NCBI RefSeq assembly: GCF_051859345.1
Contig: NZ_JBHYFV010000002.1
Location: 1-64,000 of the forward strand
Reading direction: 5' to 3'
From: Marivita sp051859345
GTDB lineage: Bacteria > Pseudomonadota > Alphaproteobacteria > Rhodobacterales > Rhodobacteraceae
DNA: 64,000 nucleotides
Part shown: positions 9,560-18,373 of the stretch, in pieces
Position numbering within the stretch: position 1 is the first letter of the stretch
How the letters are laid out: every line of letters starts with the position of its first letter
Translations under genes and position numbers: made by a program
Notes under the pieces: model-generated
What the model saw: only the letters and a program-made list of their open reading frames with translations
Told to the model about the DNA's origin: nothing
Databases searched by the model: none

Positions 9560-10168
9560 TTACCAAAGCTTCGGGATCGACCGTTCCTCGTAATCCACAT
9601 CATAGGCGAGACCGCCAACTTCCCCGGCCGATGCATCGGCAAGGATCTCTCCAACCGTCGGCAAACCCTCGGGCACCGGAGCACCGTCCCAGAGACCGGA
9701 CCGCATGAGAGCCTTGGCACATTGGGAATACACCTCGACAATTTCGGTCACGATGATCGTCGCAGGTCGACGGGTTTTCTTCTCGAACGAGGCGCGCAGA
9801 TCGGAATCGTCGGTCAGGAAGGCCCGACCATTCACCCGCACCGTGGTCTTGGTGCCGGGGATCAGGAACAGAAAGGCGATGCGGGGGTCTTCGATGATGT
9901 CGCGCAACCCATCCAGCCGGTTGTTGCCCTGCCAATCCGGCAAGAGCAGCGTCTTTGCATCATGGATTCGGACAACCGGATCAATGTCACCGCGCGGCGT
10001 GCCATGAGCCCCCCGTGATCCCACCGTCGAGACCACGCAAAATCGGGATGACTCGACCCAGCGACGATAACTTGGGGTCAGATGATCCGTCACCTTGCTC
10101 AGCGCTGGTCCCGAAGGCGTGCCATACAGCGCCTCAAGGTCGGTGATCGTCTCAATTCTGCGCAGCAT
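9560..10168 (-). CDS. Pyridoxamine 5'-phosphate oxidase-type flavoprotein (MSMEG_1061-like)
   Basis: 202-residue member of the split-barrel FMN-binding superfamily. Residues about 35-150 form the barrel (FCVVSTVGSRGAHGTPRGD, then LLPDWQGNNRLDGLRDIIEDPRIAFLFLIPGT broken over two strands). It resembles the FMN-dependent PPOX-type subgroup named after MSMEG_1061, whose substrate is not known to me. It is probably not PdxH, because it is too divergent and lacks the PdxH C-terminus. It is last in the ftsE-ftsX-plsC operon, with its start overlapping the plsC 3' end by 17 bases. Confidence 0.75.
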   Translation of the reverse strand: MLRRIETITDLEALYGTPSGPALSKVTDHLTPSYRRWVESSRFCVVSTVGSRGAHGTPRGDIDPVVRIHDAKTLLLPDWQGNNRLDGLRDIIEDPRIAFLFLIPGTKTTVRVNGRAFLTDDSDLRASFEKKTRRPATIIVTEIVEVYSQCAKALMRSGLWDGAPVPEGLPTVGEILADASAGEVGGLAYDVDYEERSIPKLW

Positions 10169-10889
10169 GAAATCCAGCCTCTTCGTTCAGTTTGTTCGAC
10201 GCAGCCTCGATCCGGGTCTCGAGCTGGGTCAGAAACACATCCCGTGCCAGTCCCGCCGGGATCGGCTCAAGAAATTCGACCACAGCAGTGCCCTGATGGC
10301 GATAAATGCCACGTTTGGGCCAGAACAATCCGACATTTGTGGCCACGGGCACGCAGGGCTGTTTGAGCTGTTCATAAAGCACCGCCGTCCCGATCTTGTA
10401 AGGGGCCTTGACCCCCGGCGCGATCCGGGTGCCCTGCGGATAGATGATCAGTTGCCCAGGCGTCGCAGCCCCATTGCGCACCGCTTCCACCATCTGCCTG
10501 ATCGCCGCGCCCCGCTTGCCCCGGTCCACAGGAATACAGCCGATGCGCAGACCGTATTGTCCGACAATGGGAGAATACATCAGGATACGCTTCATGATGA
10601 ATTTGCCCGCAGGCATCACGGAAAAGACCATGAATACGTCCAGAAAGCTTTGATGCTTGGACGCGACAAGGCATTCATAATCCGGTGGCGTGCCGCGAAT
10701 TTCGGTCTTGAGGCCGATCATCCAGGGCGCTGCCCAACGCACGAAGTGGCACACGCTCATACACCCGGTCCGCGCCCCTTTGCGCGACACCAGCGCCCAG
10801 GGAAACAGAACCAGACCCACAACCGCGATCGACAGATAAACCGCGATGATGAAGACAAGTGACCTGGTCCACTGAATTGCGTATGCCAT
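10152..10889 (-). CDS. plsC: 1-acyl-sn-glycerol-3-phosphate acyltransferase (PlsC family)
   Basis: Inner-membrane acyltransferase that converts lysophosphatidic acid to phosphatidic acid. The 245 residues begin with a membrane anchor (about 10-33). The catalytic HX4D motif is His79-Asp84 in KHQSFLD, the glycerol-phosphate motif is CIPVDRGKRG (118-127), and motif III reads PQGTR (151-155) where the family consensus is PEGTR. The ATG at 10889 overlaps the ftsX stop by one base (TGATG), which fixes the start. It is co-transcribed with ftsEX. Confidence 0.88.
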   Translation of the reverse strand: MAYAIQWTRSLVFIIAVYLSIAVVGLVLFPWALVSRKGARTGCMSVCHFVRWAAPWMIGLKTEIRGTPPDYECLVASKHQSFLDVFMVFSVMPAGKFIMKRILMYSPIVGQYGLRIGCIPVDRGKRGAAIRQMVEAVRNGAATPGQLIIYPQGTRIAPGVKAPYKIGTAVLYEQLKQPCVPVATNVGLFWPKRGIYRHQGTAVVEFLEPIPAGLARDVFLTQLETRIEAASNKLNEEAGFHAAQN

Positions 10890-11794
10890 CAGGCCAATTC
10901 CTCCAACACACGACGGGCCGCAAAGCGGGTGGCCACGAAGGCGACAATCCCCGAGAGCGGCGGGATCAGGATCACCCAGACCCATCCCCAGCCCTGAATG
11001 GACAGATCCGTCAGAAACCCGGCTGTGTCGCTTCCGGTCGGGATCAGGAACAAGGCGATGATCCCGGCCAGCGTCCCGAACGCCGCACCGGTCAACGCCC
11101 GCAGGGCAAAACGTCGGACAAAGGCACTGGCGATATAGGTGTCCTTGGCCCCGACCAGCCGCAATACGGCAATCACCTGCGCATTCGCCGCAAGCGCCGC
11201 ATTCGCGGCCAGCGTGACCATCGCCGCCGTGGCTGTGGCGATCAGCAGGATAGAGACCCAGCCCAGCAAACGAAGCCGCGCCGCCGCCTCGATCAGCGGA
11301 CGCCGCCAGCGAGCATGGTCATCCAGCACCGCGGCAGGGGCTTCGGCGGCAAGGCGCAGTCGGAGGCCGGCGGAATCATACCCATCATCCGTTTCGACAA
11401 TGTCGATCAGTTGCGGCAGGGGCAGATCCTCGATCGGAAGATCGGAGCCGAACCACGGGGTCAAAAGCGCCCTTTGTTCGTCAAGTGTCAGGGCCCGTGC
11501 ATCGACAATGCCCGGCGTCGTGCGCAGAACGCGCAACGCGGCTTCGGTCTGGGTTGCCACCTCACCAGCCGGCGCGGAAATGCGCACGGTCGACGATTGC
11601 GCAAGCTCTTCCCCCCACCGATCCGCCACGCGCCCTGCGGCCAGCGACAAGGCCAGCGCAAAGACTGCGAGGAACGCCATGGCAAACGCGCTGAACAGGG
11701 TCAGCCGAGCTGTGAACCCGGTGGGCGGGACAACGCGATCCGACTTTTCGTCGAATTGCAGCATTTTGGCCGTTGTGCGCAGGTCAAAGGTCAC
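10889..11794 (-). CDS. ftsX: Cell division protein FtsX
   Basis: Membrane half of the FtsEX ABC-type complex, which in other bacteria activates cell-wall hydrolases at the division septum. The 301 residues show a cytoplasmic N-tail, a membrane segment at about 30-52, a periplasmic domain (about 55-170) and three C-terminal membrane segments (about 176-198, 222-248, 268-290). The start overlaps the ftsE stop by 4 bases (ATGA), which supports both the start choice and the pairing with FtsE. Confidence 0.9.
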   Translation of the reverse strand: MTFDLRTTAKMLQFDEKSDRVVPPTGFTARLTLFSAFAMAFLAVFALALSLAAGRVADRWGEELAQSSTVRISAPAGEVATQTEAALRVLRTTPGIVDARALTLDEQRALLTPWFGSDLPIEDLPLPQLIDIVETDDGYDSAGLRLRLAAEAPAAVLDDHARWRRPLIEAAARLRLLGWVSILLIATATAAMVTLAANAALAANAQVIAVLRLVGAKDTYIASAFVRRFALRALTGAAFGTLAGIIALFLIPTGSDTAGFLTDLSIQGWGWVWVILIPPLSGIVAFVATRFAARRVLEELA

Positions 11795-12468
11795 AGGTCA
11801 GCCCCTGCCATTTGCAGACGCCGGTTGGAAATCCGCAGAACCCGCGTCTGAACCTGCGCCTTTGCCGCGCGGATCAGGCCAAGGTCATGGGTCGCGATCA
11901 GGATCGTCTTGCCCATGCGGTTCAGCTCGACCAACAGGGTCAGCAGGCGCTGGGACATTTCCCAGTCGATATTGCCGGTGGGTTCATCCGCCAGAATGAC
12001 ATCGGGTGACATGATCACTGCCCGGGCCAGCGCCGCACGCTGGCGTTCACCACCCGACAGCTCTGGCGGAAAGGCATCCGCGCGCGACGTCAGCCCAACC
12101 CATGCGAGAAGCTCCTTGAGGTTGGCATCCGCGCCGTTTGCATCCTGTCCGGACACCGCCAGAGGCAGGGCGACGTTTTCGGTCACCGGCAGATGGTCGA
12201 GGAACTGACAATCCTGGTGGACGACACCGATCTTGCGCCGCAACAGCGCCACGTCATCCCGACCCAGACCGCGCACATCCCGATCAAAAAGCCGCACATG
12301 CCCCGCCGTCGCCTGAAGCGCGCCGTAGCACAGTTTGAGAAACGTGGTCTTGCCCGATCCCGATGGCCCCGTCAGGAAATGAAATGACCCCGGCGGCACT
12401 GTCAAAGTCATGTCCGTGAGCAATTCGCCACCGCCATAACTGTAGGCCACATTTTCCAACTCGATCAC
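11791..12468 (-). CDS. ftsE: Cell division ATP-binding protein FtsE
   Basis: ABC ATPase partner of FtsX, 225 residues. Walker A is GPSGSGKT (34-41), the signature is LSGGERQRAALARA, and Walker B is VILADEPTGN with the Asp-Glu pair. MIELENVAYSYGGGELL is the usual FtsE-like opening. It is the first gene of the minus-strand operon ftsE-ftsX-plsC-PPOX. The 183-base gap to the divergent zinc-ribbon gene must hold both promoters, but I saw no strong -35/-10 pair there. Confidence 0.93.
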   Translation of the reverse strand: MIELENVAYSYGGGELLTDMTLTVPPGSFHFLTGPSGSGKTTFLKLCYGALQATAGHVRLFDRDVRGLGRDDVALLRRKIGVVHQDCQFLDHLPVTENVALPLAVSGQDANGADANLKELLAWVGLTSRADAFPPELSGGERQRAALARAVIMSPDVILADEPTGNIDWEMSQRLLTLLVELNRMGKTILIATHDLGLIRAAKAQVQTRVLRISNRRLQMAGADL

Positions 12469-12651
12469 GGCGGTCTTGTCCCTGCCACTTGTTCCGCGTT
12501 GTTGTGCCTGAGCATCGTGCCGGTTTCAATGCGGCGGAGGGTTAACAATAGGCTTTTACAAGCGGAAAGGCCCGCTTATGGTGCATTTCAAACGGTGAGC
12601 AAAGGGGTTGGCCGCAAAATCAAGGCCAACTGGATAGGGGCAACAGGCAAT

Positions 12652-13512
12652 ATGCGGCTGACATGTCCAAGCTGCGGGGCACAATACGAAGTCCCCGATG
12701 ACGTCATTCCCGACGACGGACGGGACGTTCAGTGTTCCAATTGCGGCAACACCTGGTTTCAGGCGCCTGACACCAGCAACACCCCCGAAGCAATGGCGGC
12801 AGCGGCCGCAGCCCCCAAAGATGCCGTGTGGCATCCCGAAGTCGAAAGCGACATCGCGGACCGGCCCTCGGTCAATCAAAAGCCGACGCCCGGCAGCACA
12901 CCACCCCCGGCCCCTCCCAAGCGCCGCGAGCTAGACCCGTCGATCGCCGACATCCTGCGCGAAGAGGCCGAACATGAAACCCGCAGCCGCGAGGCCGAAG
13001 CGGGATCGCTTGAAGAACAACCCGAGCTTGGCCTGCAAGAGCCCGAGGACGAGGCCGCAAAACGCGCGCGGCAAGCACAGGACCGCATGCGCAAGCTGCG
13101 AGGAGAGAACCCCGAGGCCGCAGCAGCCGCCGCCGCAGCATCGGCTGTCACCGACCGCCCGAAATCGCGCGGCGATATGCTCCCGGATGTGGAAGAGATC
13201 AACCAGACGCTGCGTGCATCAACCGAACGGCGCGAGGTCCGCACGGTTCAGGCAGACCTTGATGATGACGATGATACGTCCGGCGGGTTTGGGCGCGGCT
13301 TTGTCTTTACACTTTTGATCTTCGCCATCGCTGCGGCGATCTATGTGTTTGCGCCGCAACTGGCGGATACCATTCCGCAACTCAAGGCGCCGCTTGACAC
13401 TTTTGTGCAGTTGATCGACCAGCTGCGCGCATGGCTCGATGTGCAAATCGCCTCGATTATGGGGATGATCAGCGGCGGTGCGACAGAGCCCCCCGCACCC
13501 GACGGAACCTGA
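12652..13512 (+). CDS. Zinc-ribbon domain membrane protein (MJ0042-type N-terminus)
   Basis: 286 residues. The N-terminus MRLTCPSCGAQYEVPDD is an MJ0042-type zinc ribbon with Cys5, Cys8, Cys28 and Cys31. It is followed by a long, Ala/Glu/Arg-rich, probably disordered or helical stretch (about 45-205), one membrane segment at about 216-234 (FVFTLLIFAIAAAIYVFA) and an amphipathic tail. The start at 12652 is chosen because the zinc ribbon begins exactly there; the in-frame extension upstream has no domain character. This domain layout is common in alphaproteobacterial proteins next to ftsE. Its function is unknown. Confidence 0.85.
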   Translation: MRLTCPSCGAQYEVPDDVIPDDGRDVQCSNCGNTWFQAPDTSNTPEAMAAAAAAPKDAVWHPEVESDIADRPSVNQKPTPGSTPPPAPPKRRELDPSIADILREEAEHETRSREAEAGSLEEQPELGLQEPEDEAAKRARQAQDRMRKLRGENPEAAAAAAAASAVTDRPKSRGDMLPDVEEINQTLRASTERREVRTVQADLDDDDDTSGGFGRGFVFTLLIFAIAAAIYVFAPQLADTIPQLKAPLDTFVQLIDQLRAWLDVQIASIMGMISGGATEPPAPDGT

Positions 13513-13698
13513 AACGCCTTCAATACGGACCGCCTGACATTTAACCGATGATGTGATAGGCAATGGCCAGGTTGCAATGTGGACCTATGCGTGATGCAGG
13601 TCTGGCCCTAACGTGTGTCCTGCGTTCTGATCAAGATGGCCCCGCCAGAGCAAGACATGCGTCCGGCCCATTTTGATTCTCAGACGGAGGTGACACCC

Positions 13699-15087
13699 AT
13701 GGACGGTACATTGTCCCAGAACGATCTCAGCCGCGTGGTCGAAGCCGACCGCGCCCATGTGTGGCATCACCTTATCCAGCACAAGCCGTTTGAGACGAAC
13801 GATCCCCGGATCATCGTCGAAGGCAAAGGCATGCGGGTCTGGGACCAGAAGGGCAAAGAGCACCTTGATGCCGTGTCCGGTGGCGTCTGGACGGTCAACG
13901 TCGGCTATGGCCGTGAAAGCATCGCCAAGGCGGTTTATGACCAGTTGCTGAAACTGAATTATTTCGCCGGGTCCGCCGGGTCGATCCCCGGTGCGCTGTT
14001 TTCGGAAAAGCTGATCTCGAAAATGCCGGGCATGACGCGGGTCTATTACACCAATTCCGGGTCCGAGGCGAACGAGAAGGCCTTCAAGATGGTCCGCCAG
14101 ATCGCGCACAAGCGTTATGGCGGCACCAAGCACAAGATCCTTTACCGCGACCGCGATTACCACGGCACCACCATCGGCTGTCTGTCGGCTGGCGGTCAGG
14201 ACGAACGCAACGCGCAGTACGGGCCATTCACTCCGGGATTCGTGCGCGTACCGCATTGTCTTGAGTACCGCGCTGGCGATCAGGGTGCCCCGACCGAGAA
14301 TTACGGCGAATGGGCCGCCGATCAGATCGAAGCGGTGATCCTGCGCGAAGGCCCGGATACCGTGGGCGCGCTGTGTCTTGAGCCGGTCACAGCGGGCGGC
14401 GGCGTGATCACCCCGCCGCAGGGCTACTGGGACCGCGTGCAGGAGATTTGCCGCAAGTATGACATCCTGCTGCATATCGACGAAGTGGTCTGCGGCGTCG
14501 GCCGCACCGGCACATGGTTCGGCTACCAGCATTACGGCGTGCAGCCCGACATGGTGACGATGGCCAAAGGTGTGGCGTCTGGTTATGCCGCGATTGCGTG
14601 CCTCGTGACCACCGAGGATGTATTCTCGATGTTCAAGGACGATGCAGACGATCCGATGAACTATTTCCGCGATATTTCGACCTTTGGCGGCTGTACGGCT
14701 GGCCCGGCAGCGGCGCTGGAAAACATGCGGATTATCGAAGACGAAGACCTGCTCGAGAACACCACGGCGATGGGCCACTACATGCTCGACCAGCTTCATG
14801 CGCTGGCCGACAAGCACAGCGTGATCGGTGATGTGCGCGGCAAGGGTTTGTTCCTTGGGGCCGAACTGGTCGAAGACCGCGAAACCCGCACACCGATGGC
14901 GGAAAAGCGGGTGCAGAAGGTTGTGGGCGACTGCATGCAGCAGGGCATCATCATTGGCGCGACCAACCGGTCGCTGCCCGGCATGAACAACACCCTGTGT
15001 TTCAGCCCCGCGCTGATTGCCACCAAGGACGACATCGACCAGATCATCGCCTCTGTCGACGAAGCCCTGGGCCGCGAATTTGGGTGA
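13699..15087 (+). CDS. tpa: Class III aminotransferase, taurine--pyruvate aminotransferase type
   Basis: PLP enzyme of 462 residues. The PLP lysine is Lys290 in TMAKGVASGY, and Asp261 in HIDEVVCGVGRTG contacts the PLP ring nitrogen. The long, highly specific N-terminus (MDGTLSQNDLSRVVEADRAH) and the YYTNSGSEANEKAFK stretch match my recollection of Tpa, which turns taurine plus pyruvate into sulfoacetaldehyde plus alanine. Hypotaurine or another amine donor is possible. The start at 13699 has CGGAGG 8 bases upstream. No xsc or taurine transporter is in the window, so the assignment rests on sequence alone. The stop overlaps the next gene. Confidence 0.75.
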   Translation: MDGTLSQNDLSRVVEADRAHVWHHLIQHKPFETNDPRIIVEGKGMRVWDQKGKEHLDAVSGGVWTVNVGYGRESIAKAVYDQLLKLNYFAGSAGSIPGALFSEKLISKMPGMTRVYYTNSGSEANEKAFKMVRQIAHKRYGGTKHKILYRDRDYHGTTIGCLSAGGQDERNAQYGPFTPGFVRVPHCLEYRAGDQGAPTENYGEWAADQIEAVILREGPDTVGALCLEPVTAGGGVITPPQGYWDRVQEICRKYDILLHIDEVVCGVGRTGTWFGYQHYGVQPDMVTMAKGVASGYAAIACLVTTEDVFSMFKDDADDPMNYFRDISTFGGCTAGPAAALENMRIIEDEDLLENTTAMGHYMLDQLHALADKHSVIGDVRGKGLFLGAELVEDRETRTPMAEKRVQKVVGDCMQQGIIIGATNRSLPGMNNTLCFSPALIATKDDIDQIIASVDEALGREFG

Positions 15088-15794
15088 CTGATCCATTGAT
15101 CACGGGCCAGCGCAGCAATGCGCTGGGCCAACCCGTCGGGTTACCTCTGTCCGATCCATCTTCGCGCGCTTTTCCTCCACGCGCGGAGATGGTCGGACGC
15201 TATTGTTCGGTCGTGCCCTTGACCATGGACCATGCCGACGATCTGTATGCGGCCTTCCGACAGGATACAGAGGATCGTATCTGGACCTACCTTCCCAACG
15301 GTCCCTATCACGACCCCGGAACGTTTCGCGCCTGGGTCGAACAGGCCATTGTCATGGACGATCCGCTGATGCACGCGATTGTCGTGGACGGGCGCGCTCT
15401 GGGTCATGCCAGTTACCTGCGGATCGCGCCGGCAAGCGCCTGCATCGAGGTGGGGTTCATCAACCTGTCCCCTGCGTTGCAACGCACCCGGTCTGCGACC
15501 GAGTTCCAGTTTCTGATGATGGCACGCGCCTTTGATGATCTGGGCTATCGCCGTTATGAATGGAAATGCGACGCCCTGAACGCGCCCTCGCGCAAAGCGG
15601 CAGAGCGGTTGGGGTTCACCTATGAAGGCACGTTTCGGCAGGCCACGCATTACAAGGGTCGCAACCGCGATACCGCCTGGTTTTCGATCATCGACAGCGA
15701 ATGGCCGGACCTGAAGGCGCGTTTCACCCGCTGGCTGTCACCCGAGAATTTCGACGAACACGGGATGCAAAGGCAATCCCTGTCCGTTCTCTGA
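15084..15794 (+). CDS. GNAT family N-acetyltransferase
   Basis: 236-residue acetyltransferase of the RimJ/RimL-like GNAT group. Visible are PLTMDHADDLYAAF at about 47-60, where such domains open, and the characteristic late segment NAPSRKAAERLGFTYEGTFR near residues 170-190. The substrate is unknown. The GTG start at 15084 overlaps the tpa stop (GTGA), so the two genes are probably translationally coupled. A role alongside Tpa is possible but not shown. Confidence 0.8.
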   Translation: MTDPLITGQRSNALGQPVGLPLSDPSSRAFPPRAEMVGRYCSVVPLTMDHADDLYAAFRQDTEDRIWTYLPNGPYHDPGTFRAWVEQAIVMDDPLMHAIVVDGRALGHASYLRIAPASACIEVGFINLSPALQRTRSATEFQFLMMARAFDDLGYRRYEWKCDALNAPSRKAAERLGFTYEGTFRQATHYKGRNRDTAWFSIIDSEWPDLKARFTRWLSPENFDEHGMQRQSLSVL

Positions 15795-15940
15795 CTGCCC
15801 CAACCACACCACCAGAGATGCCTCGAAATGAGGCGACGCCAAAGGCGGGTTGTTGCCTTGGAGTCAATTCCTGAAGAAATTGGCAAGCACCTCTGCAATA
15901 TGTGCAATGGTATTTTCTGCAATATAGGTTATTAGAAGCC

Positions 15941-15959
15941 AATGTTAGCGCTATCGCAA
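15941..15959 (+). promoter_or_regulatory. LacI-family-like operator upstream of glgP
   Basis: AATGTTAGCGCTATCGCAA contains the palindromic core TAGCGCTA with the central CG step typical of LacI/GalR-family operators. The left half fits an AATGTTAGCG half-site perfectly; the right half is degenerate. It lies 30 bases before the chosen glgP start in a 194-base gap, where it could control the whole glycogen operon. A direct repeat CTGCAATAT (15893-15901 and 15917-15925) lies just upstream. No LacI-family gene is in the window. Confidence 0.55.
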
Positions 15960-15988
15960 CCTTTGACCCGACTTTGGAACGCCGCTGG

Positions 15989-18373
15989 ATGACCATGAAA
16001 ACCGACATTTTGAACCGCCTGAAATATTCGTTGGGCAAAGACGCCGAAAATGCCTCGACCTATGACTGGCGCATCGCGATTTCGCTCGTCCTGCGCGACG
16101 AGATGGTCGAAACGTGGTTCCGATCGACAAAGGCCACCTACGAAGCCTCGCCAAAGCGGGTTTATTACCTGTCGATGGAATTCCTCATCGGGCGGCTGAT
16201 CGAGGACATGATCGCAAACCTGCGAATGGAAGACACGGTCAAGGCGGCGATTGCCGAACTGGGTCAGGATTACGACACCATCGTCCATGACGAACCGGAC
16301 GCAGCGTTGGGCAATGGCGGGCTTGGGCGTCTGGCCGCGTGTTTCATGGATTCGCTGGCCACGCTCGGCATTCCCGCTTTTGGCTATGGCATCCGCTATG
16401 AACACGGATTGTTCGAGCAAAGCTTTGCGCAGGGGCAGCAGGTCGAAAAGCCCGAAACATGGCTGACCCAGCGCCATGCGTGGGAATTCGAACGCCCCGA
16501 AGCACGGTACCGCATCGGGTTCGGCGGGCATGTTGAACACCACGAGGGCAAGGCCCATTGGCATCCCGGTGAGGTCGTGATGGCAACGGCCCATGACACG
16601 CCCGTTGTGGGGTGGAAAGGTGAGTGGGGCAACACGCTGCGCCTTTGGTCGGCGGAGCCCGCCAAGGAGTTCGACCTCGAAAGCTTTAACAGGGGTGACT
16701 ACCTTGCCGCCGGGCGGTCCGAGGCGTTGGCGCGCACGATCAGTCGTGTCCTGTACCCAGACGACACCACCGAAAGCGGCAAGGAACTGCGCCTCAAGCA
16801 GGAATATTTCTTCACCGCCGCGTCGATCATGGACCTGCTGCGCCGCTACCTGAATGATCACGACGACATCCGCGCCCTGCCCAATTACGTGGCGATCCAG
16901 CTCAACGACACGCACCCGGCCATTGCCGGACCTGAACTGGTGCGGATAATGGTGGATGAGCACGACATCCCGATGGACGAGGCAATTCCGCTCGCGCGCA
17001 AATGTCTGGCCTACACCAACCATACGCTGCTTCCCGAAGCGCTGGAACGGTGGAGCGAGCATTTGATGGGCCGTATCCTGCCCCGTCATATTGAAATCAT
17101 CCGCGCCATCGAACATGCCCACCAGACCGAATTTCCCGACAGCCCGCGCATTCTTGACCACGGCGACGTGCGCATGGGGGAACTGGCCTTCATCATGGCG
17201 CACAAGGTCAATGGCGTCTCGGCGCTGCACACCGAACTGGTCAAGGAAACGGTGTTTGCCGACCTGCACCGCATTCACCCGACCCGGATCATCAACCAGA
17301 CCAACGGCATCACCCCGCGCCGCTGGCTTTATGGCTGTAACCCGTCGTTGCGCCATCTGATCACTGACACCATCGGTGAAGGCTGGGTATCAGATCTGGA
17401 ACAGCTATCTGCGCTCAAGCCCAAGCGCGACGATGCCGCGTTCATCGAGGCGTTCACCGCGTCCAAGCGCAAGAACAAGGTCAACCTGTCGAACTGGATC
17501 GGTCAGTCAATGGGCGTCAGCCTTGACCCCGACGCGATGTTCGACGTGCAGATCAAGCGCATCCACGAATATAAACGCCAGTTGATGAACCTTCTGGAGA
17601 CCGTCGCGCTGTGGAATGACATGCGCGACAATCCCAACGCCGACTGGACCCCGCGCGTCAAGATTTTCGGCGGCAAGGCGGCACCCGGCTATTTCGTGGC
17701 CAAGGACATCATCCGCCTGATCAACGACGTGGCAGCGGTGATCAATGCTGACGAGGTGACGGGCGACAAGCTCAAGATCGTGTATCCCCCGAACTACAAC
17801 GTCACGATGGCCGAACGGCTGATCCCGGCGGCGGATCTCTCGGAACAGATCTCGACTGCGGGCAAGGAAGCGTCGGGAACCGGCAACATGAAATTCGCCC
17901 TGAACGGCGCGCTGACAATCGGCACGCTGGACGGTGCAAACGTGGAAATCCGCGAACATGTGGGAACCGAGAATTTCTTCCTGTTCGGTCTGACCGCGCA
18001 GGAGGTGATGGAGCGCCGCACCCATCACGGTTTCGCCCGCGCCGCAATCGAGGCCAGCCCGCGCCTGCAACGTGTGTTGGGCCAGATCGCCGAAGGACGT
18101 TTTGCACCACATGACCCAAGCCGCTATCATGGCCTTGTGGGAATGCTTTATGATCATGACTATTTCCTCGTGACCTGTGATTTCGACAGCTATTTCGACA
18201 CGCAGCGTCGCGCGGACAGGGCTTATCAAAACCCGCAGAACTGGGCGGCAATGGCGCTTGCCAACACGGCCAGCATGGGGTGGTTCTCGTCCGACCGCAC
18301 GATCCGTGGCTATGCTCGTGACATCTGGGGCGCCGAGAGCGTATCGCGCCCAAAGCTTGAGAAATCCGCATGA
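15989..18373 (+). CDS. glgP: Glycogen/alpha-glucan phosphorylase
   Basis: Releases glucose-1-phosphate from glycogen or maltodextrin ends; PLP-dependent. The 794 residues are typical. The family signature EASGTGNMKF is present with the PLP lysine at Lys635, and YYLSMEFLIGR and NQTNGITPRRWL are clear GT35 landmarks. The start is chosen at the ATG at 15989 (MTMKTDILNRL) with a GGAA ribosome site. An in-frame upstream extension to 15902 overlaps the operator region and looks non-coding. It is the first gene of the operon, with the stop overlapping glgB by 4 bases. Confidence 0.95.
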   Translation: MTMKTDILNRLKYSLGKDAENASTYDWRIAISLVLRDEMVETWFRSTKATYEASPKRVYYLSMEFLIGRLIEDMIANLRMEDTVKAAIAELGQDYDTIVHDEPDAALGNGGLGRLAACFMDSLATLGIPAFGYGIRYEHGLFEQSFAQGQQVEKPETWLTQRHAWEFERPEARYRIGFGGHVEHHEGKAHWHPGEVVMATAHDTPVVGWKGEWGNTLRLWSAEPAKEFDLESFNRGDYLAAGRSEALARTISRVLYPDDTTESGKELRLKQEYFFTAASIMDLLRRYLNDHDDIRALPNYVAIQLNDTHPAIAGPELVRIMVDEHDIPMDEAIPLARKCLAYTNHTLLPEALERWSEHLMGRILPRHIEIIRAIEHAHQTEFPDSPRILDHGDVRMGELAFIMAHKVNGVSALHTELVKETVFADLHRIHPTRIINQTNGITPRRWLYGCNPSLRHLITDTIGEGWVSDLEQLSALKPKRDDAAFIEAFTASKRKNKVNLSNWIGQSMGVSLDPDAMFDVQIKRIHEYKRQLMNLLETVALWNDMRDNPNADWTPRVKIFGGKAAPGYFVAKDIIRLINDVAAVINADEVTGDKLKIVYPPNYNVTMAERLIPAADLSEQISTAGKEASGTGNMKFALNGALTIGTLDGANVEIREHVGTENFFLFGLTAQEVMERRTHHGFARAAIEASPRLQRVLGQIAEGRFAPHDPSRYHGLVGMLYDHDYFLVTCDFDSYFDTQRRADRAYQNPQNWAAMALANTASMGWFSSDRTIRGYARDIWGAESVSRPKLEKSA

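Noticed and set aside
13699..15087. Generic ornithine/GABA aminotransferase label for the class III enzyme
   Set aside because: The N-terminal signature and overall similarity as I recall them fit taurine--pyruvate aminotransferase better; substrate is still marked as uncertain.
13585..15096. A 503-codon open frame on the minus strand opposite tpa
   Set aside because: His/Asp/Val-rich shadow translation of a well-conserved aminotransferase; no start signal and no recognisable motif.
15893..15925. Direct repeat CTGCAATAT upstream of glgP as a separate regulator site
   Set aside because: Only two 9-base copies, 24 bases apart, with no known matching family; noted within the LacI operator entry instead of being claimed as a site.
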